A stretch of 64,000 nt of DNA. Source: Megaustenia siamemsis. Its lineage: Eukaryota; Mollusca; Gastropoda; Stylommatophora; Ariophantidae. Every line of letters begins with the position of its first letter. Positions within the stretch are counted from its first letter, which is position 1. The position numbers and the translations under genes were made by a program. Positions 23,101-34,400 of the stretch are shown piece by piece. The stretch is from the NCBI GenBank assembly GCA_032433765.1, contig JAVIAB010000008.1:37063991-37127990 (forward strand), written 5' to 3'. The notes beneath the pieces were generated by a model. The model did no database searches, was not told the DNA's origin, and saw only the letters and a list, made by a program, of their open reading frames with translations.

Positions 23101-25262
23101 ATTCCTGTATTAATTTTGTTCAGTTTCCCCATTAATTCCTGTATTAATTTTGTTCAGTTTCCCCGTTAATTCCTGTATTAATTTTGTTCAGTTTCCCCGT
23201 TAATTCCTGTATTAATTTTGTTCAGTTTCCCCGTTAATTCCTGTATTAATTTTGTTCAGTTTCCCCGTTAATTCCTGTATTAATTTTGTTCAGTTTCCCC
23301 GTTAATTCCTGTATTAATTTTGTTCAGTTTCCCCGTTAATTCCTGTATTAATTTTGTTCAGTTTCCCCGTTAATTCCTGTATTAATTTTGTTCAGTTTCC
23401 CCGTTAATTCCTGTATTAATTTTGTTCAGTTTCCCCGTTAATTCCTGTATTAATTTTGTTCAGTTTCCCCGTTAATTCCTGTATTAATTTTGTTCAGTTT
23501 CCCCATTAATTTCTGTATTAATTTTGTTCAGTTTCCCCGTTAATTCCTGTATTAATTTTGTTCAGTTTCCCCGTTAATTCCTGTATTAATTTTGTTCAGT
23601 TTCCCCGTTAATTCCTGTATTAATTTTGTTCAGTTTCCCCGTTAATTTCTTTATTAATTTTGTTCAGTTTCCCCATTAATTCCTGTATTAATTTTGTTCA
23701 GTTTCCCCGTTAATTCCTGTATTAATTTTGTTCAGTTTCCCCGTTAATTCCTGTATTAATTTTGTTCAGTTCCCCGTTAATTCCTGTATTAATTTTGTTC
23801 AGTTTCCCCGTTAATTCCTGTATTAATTTTGTTCAGTTTCCCCATTAATTCCTGTATTAATTTTGTTCAGTTTCCCCGTTAATTCCTGTATTAATTTTGT
23901 TCAGTTTCCCCGTTAATTCCTGTATTAATTTTGTTCAGTTTCCCCGTTAATTCCTGTATTAATTTTGTTCAGTTTCCCCGTTAATTCCTGTATTAATTTT
24001 GTTCAGTTTCCCCGTTAATTCCTGTATTAATTTTGTTCAGTTTCCCCGTTAATTTCTTTATTAATTTTGTTCAGTTTCCCCGTTAATTCCTGTATTAATT
24101 TTGTTCAGTTTCCCCGTTAATTCCTGTATTAATTTTGTTCAGTTTCCCCATTAATTCCTGTATTAATTTTGTTCAGTTTCCCCGTTAATTCCTGTATTAA
24201 TTTTGTTCAGTTTCCCCGTTAATTCCTGTATTAATTTTGTTCAGTTTCCCCGTTAATTCCTGTATTAATTTTGTTCAGTTTCCCCGTTAATTCCTGTATT
24301 AATTTTGTTCAGTTTCCCCGTTAATTCCTGTATTAATTTTGTTCAGTTTCCCCGTTAATTCCTGTATTAATTTTGTTCAGTTTCCCCGTTAATTCCTGTA
24401 TTAATTTTGTTCAGTTTCCCCGTTAATTCATGTATTAATTTTGTTCAGTTTCCCCGTTAATTCCTGTATTAATTTTGTTCAGTTTCCCCGTTAATTCCTG
24501 TATTAATTTTGTTCAGTTTCCCCGTTAATTCCTGTATTAATTTTGTTCAGTTTCCCCGTTAATTCCTGTATTAATTTTGTTCAGTTTCCCCATTAATTCC
24601 TGTATTAATTTTGTTCAGTTTCCCCGTTAATTCCTGTATTAATTTTGTTCAGTTTCCCCGTTAATTCCTGTATTAATTTTGTTCAGTTTCCCCATTAATT
24701 CCTGTATTAATTTTGTTCAGTTTCCCCGTTAATTCCTGTATTAATTTTGTTCAGTTTCCCCGTTAATTCCTGTATTAATTTTGTTCAGTTTCCCCGTTAA
24801 TTCCTGTATTAATTTTGTTCAGTTTCCCCGTTAATTCCTGTATTAATTTTGTTCAGTTTCCCCGTTAATTCCTGTATTAATTTTGTTCAGTTTCCCCGTT
24901 AATTCCTGTATTAATTTTGTTCAGTTTCCCCGTTAATTCCTGTATTAATTTTGTTCAGTTTCCCCGTTAATTCCTGTATTAATTTTGTTCAGTTTCCCCG
25001 TTAATTCCTGTATTAATTTTGTTCAGTTTCCCCGTTAATTCCTGTATTAATTTTGTTCAGTTTCCCCATTAATTCCTGTATTAATTTTGTTCAGTTTCCC
25101 CGTTAATTCCTGTATTAATTTTGTTCAGTTTCCCCGTTAATTCCTGTATTAATTTTGTTCAGTTTCCCCGTTAATTCCTGTATTAATTTTGTTCAGTTTC
25201 CCCGTTAATTCCTGTATTAATTTTGTTCAGTTTCCCCGTTAATTCCTGTATTAATTTTGTTC
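20155..25262. repeat. 34-bp satellite core, about 150 copies
   Basis: The unit is taattttgttcagtttcccc followed by gttaattcctgtat (34 bp). The first dozen copies are mostly the variant attaactgcttta; later copies are the gttaattcctgta type with interspersed attaatttctgta and gttaatttcttta variants. Occasional 33-bp units occur (for example near 20987 and 23770). It is AT-rich, highly homogeneous and non-coding, with no long ORF because stops recur in every frame. Divergent relatives flank it at 15575-15818 and 18445-18490. Confidence 0.97.
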
Positions 25263-25617
25263 ATTTTGTTTCCCATCTTCACAACACTGGAACAAATCTC
25301 CGCCTTCCCGCGACCTTGCAATTTGGCCTTGTCGCGCCTGCCAACATTAACTAAGTGACACACACAACGATAATAGGCCCATTAAGTCTTCCCTTTACAT
25401 CACTCGCCAGCTTAATTTATCTTGTGAGAAGGGCAACAGTCAAATATCAACACTGTCGCTCAATTTAGAGCAAAGTAATATTTCTGCATTGTGTGAAATT
25501 AGCGCTACCTTTGGTCCTCGCACCGCTCGTTTGCTTGTTTTGTTTTGCCCCTTCGCTCTCTTCTCGTTTTAATGTTCTGAGAGAATGTCAGTTTATGTCG
25601 AAAGGTGACAGTCTAGT
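25263..25617. other. Unique spacer
   Basis: No gene recognised. A leader-like hydrophobic peptide (from 25493, VKLALPLVLAPLVCLFCF) precedes the next array but would need a GTG start, and no intron signals are evident. Confidence 0.5.
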
Positions 25618-25871
25618 CATTAAAGCTGTACAATTGGATATTAAAGCTGTACAATTGGATATTAAAGCTGTACAATTGGATATTAAAGCTGTACAATTGG
25701 ATATTAAAGCTGTACAATTGGATATTAAAGCTGTACAATTGGATATTAAAGCTGTACAATTGGATATTAAAGCTGTACAATTGGATATTAAAGCTGTACA
25801 ATTGGATATTAAAGCTGTACAATTGGATATTAAAGCTGTACAATTGGATATTAAAGCTGTACAATTGGATA
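25618..25871. repeat. 21-bp tandem repeat, 12 copies
   Basis: Unit attaaagctgtacaattgga plus t (21 bp). Because 21 is a multiple of three, it keeps frames open on both strands (IKAVQLD on plus, several frames on minus). The copies are virtually identical, so the array is recent. Confidence 0.95.
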
Positions 25872-25926
25872 TGTGGTTGGCTGAACTAAAATTATAACAG
25901 AAAAATACAACTGAAACTACGTGGAG

Positions 25927-25955
25927 TGTTGTTGTTGTTGTTGTTGTTGTTGTTG
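25927..25955. repeat. (GTT)n microsatellite
   Basis: About nine gtt triplets. No gene is seen in 25872-26299 around it. Confidence 0.9.
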
Positions 25956-26299
25956 ACAGATTACCACGAGTTGATACGAGCATGTTTGCCATTTGACTCA
26001 TAAGATGTGGCGGGTCGTAATGGCTTTCTTGACATTCCCGGCTCTTACAGGAGGTTGGAGGTCGTCTGTCCCAGGCTACGCTGGGAAACTACTAGTCCAG
26101 CCCAGAGGTACTGCAATACTGGGTCCTCAATCAGTAACAGCCACCACTACAGGGAACACGTCGATTCTAGCTTCTGTTAGCCAGTCTGTTTTGACGCAGA
26201 CGGTTACCGGGGGAGACCACGAGGATGTAGATCTGCTAGGTCTTGGCCAGCTGATGGTGGCTATTGCGACCGCAGGTCGCAGGCGCTTAAGCTCCCCCA

Positions 26300-26425
26300 A
26301 ACTACGTGGAGGGAATATGGTGTTAGTGACCATTTTGACTATTGAAATATTCATGGGTAATCTGGGCAGTATTACGTCAGGACGTCAAACTTTCCCCAGA
26401 GGAAAAAGAAAAAAAACCCATTCGT
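26300..26425 (-). mobile_element. SINE-2 3' fragment
   Basis: gggaatatggtgttagtgac, gggtaatctgggcagtatta and ttccccagaggaaaaag are diverged forms of the SINE-2 body read on the minus strand. Confidence 0.6.
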
Positions 26426-26429
26426 TTAC

Positions 26430-26715
26430 CCTTTACATGAGTCTCAGTGGCTGTTAGTGTGTTCGCTTCATAATCAGAACGGTCAGTGTTCGACCCCCCT
26501 TAAATAGCAGATTTTTTTTCTCGGACCGACAAGGCTCCGGGGTTTACTCAGCCTCTAAAAATTGATGCTGGAGATTTTTCTGGGAAGTAAAGGCGGCCTG
26601 GCGTAATACCGGCCACATCATCCAAAAATGTGCCGTGGTCATAGAAAAATATGGTCACTTACACCATTTTTCCCCCCCCCCCCACACGCCTAGCAAGACG
26701 CGGAGGGAACATTTA
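26430..26715 (+). mobile_element. Divergent SINE-2-like element
   Basis: Head gagtctcagtggctgttagt and a B-box-like gtgttcgacccc, then the SINE-2 body signature (cctggcgtaataccggccac, atatggtcacttacacc). An old copy or a sister subfamily. It includes a C-run at about 26672-26683. Confidence 0.65.
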
Positions 26716-26716
26716 C

Positions 26717-26720
<4 letters not shown>

Positions 26721-26747
<27 letters not shown>
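26721..26747. repeat. 27-bp poly-C tract
   Basis: Uninterrupted C27 followed by T7. Such runs are prone to sequencing and assembly length errors. Confidence 0.9.
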
Positions 26748-26759
26748 TTTTTTTAGGAG

Positions 26760-26876
26760 CTGTGGGAACATCGGCACCGTGTCCATCCAAGAAAAGTTCA
26801 CCGTTTTTGGAAGTGTAAACAGGATCTACCCGGTTACTAGGCGAATGCACTAACTACTTCGCCACCCCAGCTTCTG
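26760..26876 (-). mobile_element. tRNA-like SINE fragment of a third type
   Basis: Minus strand: gctggggtggcgaagtagtt (A-box-like) and ccgggtagatcctg (degenerate B box). The sequence differs from SINE-1 and SINE-2. Boundaries are uncertain. Confidence 0.45.
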
Positions 26877-26884
26877 GTTTAATT

Positions 26885-27073
26885 AAAGAAGGTAATAAAA
26901 GCAAGAAAGTGTATCTAACAGCTAGTGAGAGCTCCAGTAACGATGTGGTAATGCGCATGCTTGGCAAGAAAGTTAACGTGGGTTCGAAAATTGATACTTC
27001 TCTAGTCGATCCGACTCAAAAAGAATGGTGGTATCTGGTTGACAAAGTTGGAGAAAGTAGTAACAGCAAGTAA
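26885..27073 (+). other. Short open frame of unknown nature
   Basis: A stop-free frame of about 62 codons ends in TAA: KKVYLTASESSSNDVVMRML, then KIDTSLVDPTQKEWWYLVDK, ending NSK. The composition looks more protein-like than the neighbouring chance ORFs. The frame extends upstream into the SINE fragment, so it has no natural start, and the first ATG falls in the middle. It could be a 3' exon, a retrocopy or part of an unrecognised repeat. No family recognised. Confidence 0.3.
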
Positions 27074-27212
27074 AAGTTTGGGAGGTCTCCGCTGTGTTGT
27101 GTCCAAGTGAAATGAAATGTTATCTCACTGTATCACAGCTGTTTGCTGCAATTCCAAAGTGACATTTTAGTTCTCGTCTTGGAATTGTTGCAGCATTTGT
27201 GAATGAAAATTA

Positions 27213-27786
27213 GGTAATTTCCTAGTTTGATCAGATATATTATTTCAGTTGGAAGAGTGATGTCCCCTAAAATATGTCTGCCAAAATACAGTGGTTCTAC
27301 GCATTCTTGGCGTTGGGGTCATTACGCTGGCATGTAATCATTTCGGAGTATCTGTTGATTGGGCGTTGGGTCCAGGGGTTAGGTTTAGCTTTAGTGTTAA
27401 ATATTTATAAATATATTATAACGCGTGACAAAAACGACGCCACTCGGCCTAATTATGATCTTCTGATCGAAGGGAATTGTGCGGTTGATTACCAATCGCC
27501 GTAATTTACTGCCAAATGTTGGAAGATTGTCATATAGGCGGATAATTAGTAAGAAGAAGCATAAGAAAGGATAGGGGTTCAGCCAATTATTAATTAACAT
27601 CTCGATTTGGACGCAGACGCTGACCCGAACGCCACGCTGACCCAAACGCCAGTGTGAGTGACACATGCCAGCGTAATGACCCCAACGCCAAGAATGCGTA
27701 CAACCACTGTATTTTGGCAGACATATTTTAGGGGACATCACTCTTCCAAACTGAAATAATATATCTGATCAAACTAGGAAATTACC
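27213..27786. mobile_element. 574-bp inverted-repeat DNA transposon (MITE-like)
   Basis: The terminal arms (27213-27340 and 27662-27786) are near-perfect reverse complements over roughly 125 bp. They begin ggtaatttcctagtttgatc and include gtgatgtcccctaaaatatg and gcattcttggcgttggggtc. An 8-bp direct repeat, gaaaatta, flanks the element at 27205-27212 and 27787-27794. The interior (about 320 bp) has no transposase. An 8-bp duplication is known for hAT, P and Merlin groups. The end sequence does not match a group I can name. Confidence 0.9.
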
Positions 27787-28229
27787 GAAAATTATTCGAA
27801 CTTTGTACATTCCACTAATTCTTAAACTTGATATTTTATGAAAGTGGTTTCAATATGTGACACCATAGAAAAAAAAAATGAAATGTTAATTACAAATTAT
27901 TATAAACATTAATGTTTATGTAGGCTTGATATGTTAGAAGTTAATGCCCGTACAGATTTCATATTGGCACACTTGAGAGCTTCGAGATATGCAATATTCA
28001 GTTTGTAGTCCACACACGTTTTTTAATTATGATTTTGATACCACTTCTTCTTATCACTTTGTATGTTTAACATATGAAGAGTATGTATTTTATCTTCCCC
28101 GAATGACACAAATGAGCAATTTAACTAAAGTATCAGTGACAACAACTGTGAATACTTTCAATAAATGTGATGAGACACTACGTTCGATAATATCGCACCA
28201 TGAACATAACTCGCGTCACCACATACGCT

Positions 28230-28452
28230 GAACAAATACTAATAAATGAATATTATTATAGAGGGAAACGTTCGATGCAATAAATCAGCGAATCATTTTA
28301 GAGGAAGAGGTATGTTTAAATGCCGTTGTTATGTCGTTGCAAGGCGCTGTGCCACTGAGTACGGGTTCGATCCTGCTTCGGACCATATATTGTTCTTTGT
28401 TTTTGTTTTCTGTTGCTGATTGTCATTTTTTTCCCGAGTGCTGCAAACATAC
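28230..28452 (+). mobile_element. SINE-1 with inverted 5' arm, split by SINE-2
   Basis: Left arm aatgaatattattatagagg to gaggaagaggtatgttt (inverted 3' domain), then the B box gggttcgatcctgc and body. The A-box region is partly lost. The 3' part is displaced by the SINE-2 insertion, and only ctgcaaacataccctttcc remains beyond it at 28716. The region 27795-28229 before it has no gene but is paralogous to 35.7-36.4 kb. Confidence 0.78.
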
Positions 28453-28713
28453 AGGGAGCCGCGATAGCTCAGTGGTTAGTGAACTGGACTACAAAGGACA
28501 TGGGGTAGGGTTCGATCCCATCCGACGGCTTCCGGGTTCACCCAGCCTTAAATGGGTACCTGATTTTTTTCTGGGAAAGTGAAGCGGCACGGGCGTAATA
28601 CCGACCACGTTACCCCAAAAATCATGTGCTGAAGGTCTGTAAAATTTATGGTCACTAACACCATCTTCCCTATACGCCACTTGGCGTGACAGGTGTACTT
28701 TACTTTACTTTTT
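28453..28713 (+). mobile_element. SINE-2 nested in SINE-1, 14-bp target duplication
   Basis: Intact A box (tagctcagtgg) and B box (gggttcgatcc), complete body, and an actttactttactttt tail. Flanked by tgctgcaaacatac at 28439-28452 and 28714-28727. This copy best defines SINE-2: about 261 bp with an (ACTTT)n tail. Confidence 0.95.
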
Positions 28714-28727
28714 TGCTGCAAACATAC

Positions 28728-30276
28728 CCTTTCCTTCCAGTACTGGATAATGTCGGTTCTGTCTCGAGCCAGCTGTGGCGGTCTCTTCTAGGACCTCTTA
28801 GATCTAACACCACACAGTAGAACGTAACTCAAAACGGGATGTTATTCTAAAGTTACATTTGTAATGGATCTGACAGTAACACATCCGTACAACTTGTGGA
28901 TCCTAGGCTATCCTAGGCTTTGCAAGGGAGTCGTGCACGTGGATCAGGGTTCTCGGATGTTCTCAGTATTTCGAAGCTAAACATCGAAGCGCCTCTAGAT
29001 GTACTCGGTGTGCATTGTTGAAGTCCATAACATTACACCACATAACTGCCATTTCAACTGCTTTTGTATCTTTTCTACGATGATTTTTCTGAATGTTGTG
29101 TACTTTTATAACTCCAAAATATCTTGTTATGCTTTACTACGATCGTACATCTATTTTCACATGATTCCGAGTTGTGTCATATGTTCACTGTTTAATGGCG
29201 ATGCCGTTATTTGTTGCTGATGTGTGAATTTGTTGGAGGTTGATTGAACCATTATCAGTAATGAAGTTTGTGTTCTGTAAGATAAAGGATGTTGGTTCGC
29301 CGAGGAAGATTGTCCTACTTAACTATCGGATGCTTTTATCTAGATGGGAAAGCTTTCATGCGTCCTCCACCCCCACACACACACATTGCCTCTGTTTTCT
29401 AAAGAAGTTTCACCCGAACTCTATAATCTCATCCCATTAAACGAGAGAGATTGTTGATATGCCATGTCTATGAAGCTCTGTTATACTTTATCGGTACTGT
29501 CGCTGTAACGACCCCTCAAATAATGTGTGTAAACTGTGGCCAGTTCTATAGTTAACAATTACTTATTCGGGATTCGGGACCGTTAGTCCTAACAGATTTA
29601 CCGACTTTCCTTCCGGACCGCTTCGGCTGAAAAAAAAAAAACACGCACAAAATATTTTGCCATGTCAAATTAATCAGTCGGCAGCCAAACTGTCCACATT
29701 AGGATAATTGATTGATTTCTTTAGAGACACCTCTAGGGTATCTGCATAGAAGAGAAGTTGTGAAAACCTTTGAGAACAGTTGCCTAGATTGGAGATTCCC
29801 AAGAGTTCTGATTGGTGGAGAGACACATGCTCTAAATAAAAGAGTTGGGGGGGGGGGGGGGGGTGTGTGTTCTCTAGGGTTTTAGTTGGTTGATATCTAC
29901 GTTTTTCCTTCTCATTGGTCTCAGACCAACTGTGCAATCAGTGGCTGGACTTCCTTGCGGCCACGCCCTGTAGGGCAAGAAGAAGAAGAATATTACTTTA
30001 CTTAGTATGCTCTGTGGCAGTTCTGCACAGTGTGCCCAGTTTCTGACCCTCACTGTTCATTTCCATCTTCATGTGTCCACACACCCTTCACAACAATGAT
30101 GATTGCCACACACACAACAATGAAAATGTCCACATAAACAATGCGCACCCATCTGTAAGGCTGTAACACCAATGTCTTTATAGACACAATGTTCTGTGAC
30201 GCTTCTGCAACCGTGGCTGTGATTCTGTGTACTGTTTGCCCGTCTCACTGCCCCGTTGAATTGATCGACCGATGGG
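28728..30276. other. No gene recognised
   Basis: Mixed spacer. It contains an A-run (29631-29641), a 17-G run (29847-29863) and a gaagaagaagaa tract near 29980 that may be an old LINE tail. The ORFs at 28999, 29240 and 29674 have no domains I recognise. Confidence 0.55.
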
Positions 30277-30613
30277 CTGACTGTCGGCCCACTGACGTGA
30301 CTTGCTTTGACTGGACTCAAGACTTGTTTACTAACTGACTGACTGACTGTCGGCCCACTGACGTGACTTGCTTTGACTGGACTCAAGACTTGTTTACTAA
30401 CTGACTGACTGACTGTCGGCCCACTGACGTGACTTGCTTTGACTGGACTCAAGACTTGTTTACTAACTGACTGACTGACTGACTGTCGGCCCACTGACGG
30501 GACTTGCTTTGACTGGACTCAAGACTTGTTTACTAACTGACTGACTGACTGACTGACTGTCGGCCCACTGACGGGACTTGCTTTGACTGGGCTAAAGACT
30601 TGTTTACTAACTG
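30277..30613. repeat. 66-bp tandem repeat, about 5 copies
   Basis: Unit tcggcccactgacgtgactt, gctttgactggactcaagac, ttgtttactaa plus a variable (ctga)n block. Spacing is 66 bp (30350 to 30416), then longer as ctga units are added. The minus strand stays open across it, which explains a spurious 141-codon ORF. Confidence 0.9.
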
Positions 30614-31439
30614 ACCCGTACTTGAACTGAGACTGCAAACAATGGCTGAACAGGAAACTTGATTTGCTTCCCTCGTGATCTCTTCATGTGGTGTACTCCG
30701 CGCTGTTGTATGATTGTACCTGTATTGCAGAATTTGATAACAAAGTCTTTCTCCGCGACACTAACGTTCGTTCGTCACCACACCATCAAACACGACAAGC
30801 AATGGTGATAATTCACTGGACACAAAGTCCTCTCATAAACATGAACATGAGTTTATTGACAGGTAATTTACCAAGTAAAACAATATGTAAAAGCCAGCGG
30901 CTTACACTGCTCTCGGCTGTTCATACACAAGCAATGTACTGTAGGCACCTCCTCACTGCAGTCGTGCCTCAATCAACTCTCACACTCAATCGGTCCAAAC
31001 ACTGAAATCCTCTTCGTCTGGAACCTAAGCTATGTTCCTATAGTAAGCACAATAACTGTCTCGTCATTAAACCCGAGACTTATTTCTACCACAGTATAAC
31101 TCTTAGTTACTCCTTGGACTAAATCTTAGTCACTCTGTGGGCTACACGAGCCATTGGCCTACCGCCTAATCTATTGGGGTTTGCAGCAATCGCCTCACAG
31201 GCCGTCCCCCGAGTGAATCTGTGTGAAAATCTCCTCATGTCTCTCTTTCTACCTTGTACATCGACTATATCTTTCATCTCCAGCCAATCACAAATTCCCT
31301 TACATACTCTCCCCATTTCTAATTGTACCTTCTCAACGGTCACGGGCATTTCGTTATTCTGTCTGAACTAATCTTCTCACTTTCTTCCCGTGAAGTGCCC
31401 ACGTGCTCCTCATCATTCACTATCTATCTTTCGTTCGCC
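30614..31439. other. No gene identified
   Basis: The minus-strand frame 31119-31349 (MRRFSHRFTRGTACEAIAAN, LEMGRVCKGICDWLEMK) looks more protein-like than chance but I do not recognise it. It could be part of a mobile element upstream of or overlapping the LINE-I1 3' flank. The plus-strand frame 30688-31005 has no motif. Confidence 0.4.
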
Positions 31440-31454
31440 TGAAGTATTGTCTAT

Positions 31455-34400
31455 ATCTGCAATGTCGTTTCCTGTATAAATTTTACTGTCTTTTGTAATT
31501 CTTGCAGTGGCCCATATAGTTTTGTCTGTAGTGTTGTATCTATGGGTCAATGGATTTTCCTCAGTCTACTATATTCACTGCAGTCTTGAAGTATGTGTTC
31601 AGCAGTCTGGGGTGCCTGTCCACATGTACAAGTAGTTGATGTGCCGATCTTGAATTTTGTATACATGTGACTATGGAGTCGATTGTGTCCTGTTCTTAGG
31701 CGTATAATGATAACTTGTTCATATCTATTCATATTATGAAAGGCATCCTGATTTGGGGCTTGTGGTCCTCTGATTGATTTGATTATCTGTTTCTTATGAT
31801 GGTATGTAACTGGTGTATCTAGTTGTGTGCCTGTTGAACCTTCCTTTGCCAACTGATCTGCTTTCTCATTTCCTGGTATTCCACAGTGAGACGGGATCCA
31901 CTGCAGGGCAACCCTGTGGTGCTTGCAGAGTTCAGTCAATAAGGTCTGCAGATGTGGTAATTCTCTGGATTGTAGTGCCATGAGTACTGATCTTGCATCT
32001 GTCAAAAACACTACAGGCTGTGGGCTAAGATTACTGTTCAGCAGTTTTTCTATTGCCAACTTTATTGCTTGTATTTCTGCATCATAATTGTGACAATATT
32101 TCCCTGTTGCTATTTTATTCATATCCCTAGTGTTATTTGGGTCTGTATATATGCACCTGCTCCCCCATTCTTTACTGCATTCTGTGCTGATCCATCTGTG
32201 TACACACGGATCCATAGGTCTTGTGGGTATTCTTCATCCAGGAAACTGAGAGTTATTGTTTTTAGCTGTAGACTATTTTGTTCCTCTTTGTCAACTATTC
32301 CTTTCACTTCTGTCCGTATTTGAACTGATAATCCTGATTCATCTGTCCAGGGAGTCTGTTCTGGTATGGGCAGAAGGGGTTTAACAACTCTTCGCATGTC
32401 TGGTGTTTGTCTACTAATACGTTTGGCTTGGTGGATAAAGCTGCTTCTCTTAAGTCGTCCCAATGCAAGATTTTGGAATCTGTCCTTCATTGGATGTCTC
32501 GGCATGCATACAAATTTTTCTGCCTGTATCAGCACCTTTGTGTCTCTCCGTTCTCTCAGTGCTGGTATCCTCCACAATTTCTCCATCTCCAATATTGGTG
32601 TTGATTTCATTGCTCCTGTGATGACCCTAAGTGCCTGGTTTTGTACTTTATCCAGTTCTTGCAATGTGGTGTTTGATGCTGAGCACCATGCGGATGATCC
32701 ATATTCTAAATGTGGGCGTATACTCTGTTGGTAAACTTTACTGAGTATTTTCCCACTCGCACCCCATGTGGTTCCACACAACTTTCTTAGAATAGCCATT
32801 TTCCTCCTTGCTTTTTGGGTTGCCTTATTTATCTGCTGTTTCCAAGATAGTTTGTTATCAAATGTAACTCCGAGATATGTAGCTTGTATGTCTTCTTTCA
32901 CAGGCTCATTGTTTATGTAGATGGCTCCTGCTTTTTGTTTTGGGGAGAGTGTGAAAAGTGTAGTACTGCATTTGTCTGTATTGATGCTGATACACCATCT
33001 ATTTGTTCATGAATTCAGTGCATTCATAGCTCTTTGTAGCAATTTGGAGGCCACTGTTGCATACTCCTCTGTGCACCACATTACCAAGTCATCTGCATAC
33101 ATTGCCACTTTGATGCCATGTGGTAGTTCAGTAACTAGGTCATTGATGTAGATCAGAAAAAGTGTTGGAGATAGTACCCCTCCTTGTGGAACGCCCTGGC
33201 GCAATAAGACCTTCTTACTCTTAAGACCATCCAGTTGCACTCTGGCTCTCCTGTTATGCAGGTATGCTTTGACCCATTTGTACATCCTGCCATTTACTCC
33301 ATAATTTATCAGTTTCTTCAAAAGCCCTTCCTTCCATACCTTATCAAATGCTTTCTTTAGGTCTATCCATGCTGCTAGTACCAGTTTCTTTTCTTGAAAC
33401 GCATCTTCAATTTCCTGGGAAAGATAGGTTGCTTGATCTTCGGTAGAGTAACACTGTCTAAAGCCTGCTTGTTGTGGGACAAGGAGATTTTCACTTTCCA
33501 GGTACCACTGCAGTCTGAGATTGATTATACGTTCCATTGTTTTACACAAACAGCTTGTAAGGCTGATTGGTCTATAGCTGGATGTCATTGAACCATCTTT
33601 TCCTGGCTTTAGTAATGGTATCATAATTGCTTCTCTCCATGCCTGTGGCACTCTACCTGTGATCCAGCAAATGTTGTAGATCTGCAGTAGTTTTGCTTTA
33701 GCTGCAGTTCCCAAGTTCTTAATCATTTCATTGGACACTCCATCATTGCCTGGTGACTTTTCCATTTTTAATTTGGATATTGCCAGCTCTAGCTCTCTTT
33801 GTGTAATGGGTGTTTCCATGACTTCATGTGTGGTCTCTTCTTGTCTTGCATTTTGTTGTTTTAAACGGGTCTCTTGTCGTTTTTCTAGGCTAATTTCAGT
33901 ATTATTGTCATTTGCAAAGGAGTCTGCAAAGTAATTTGCTGCATGTTTACCTGTTAGAATGTTTCCATCCTTCTTCAGTGTAATTTTGGTGTTCCTTTCT
34001 GTACCCTCATCATTCAGCTGTTTTACAAGCTTCCACACTTTTCTTGTGTCTCGTTCAAGATTCAAGGACTCTGTTTTCTCTTTCCAGCTTCTCCGTCTGG
34101 CTTGTAGTTTAGCCCGTTGAAATTTGGCTTTAGCATGCTGGTAGTTGTTGTGGTGTTCTTGGCAAGGGTTATTTTCTGCTTGCTTTCGAGATGTTTCCAT
34201 GTCATTGTGCAGTTGCTCTAGCTCACTACTCCAGTATGGTTTGTAGTGTTTCCGTGCCCCTCTAGGTATTGTTTCACTGGCAGCTTGTATTATTAGTCTA
34301 CTGAATTCATCAACTATTTTGTTGATGTCTCTATCTGTATTTATATCTTTAGTCAGTACACTGGTGTAGTGTTGATACATTTTCCAGTCTGCCTTTTTGT

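Noticed and set aside
20155..25262. CRISPR-like array of regularly spaced repeats
   Set aside because: Units abut without unique spacers, there are no cas genes, and all surroundings are eukaryotic. The same holds for the 56-, 41-, 38-, 37-, 30- and 27-bp arrays.
25493..25897. 134-codon frame with a hydrophobic N-terminus followed by 12 heptad-like IKAVQLD repeats, like a secreted repetitive protein
   Set aside because: It needs a GTG start, the repeat part is a pure 21-bp minisatellite open on both strands, and nothing marks an exon or promoter.
27213..27786. Hairpin as a microRNA or regulatory RNA gene
   Set aside because: The 125-bp arms, 320-bp interior and exact 8-bp flanking duplication are better explained by a transposon.
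30069..30494. 141-codon minus ORF with SVSKQVLSPVKASHVSGPT repeats
   Set aside because: It is the 66-bp tandem repeat read in an open frame; the non-repeat end has no domain.
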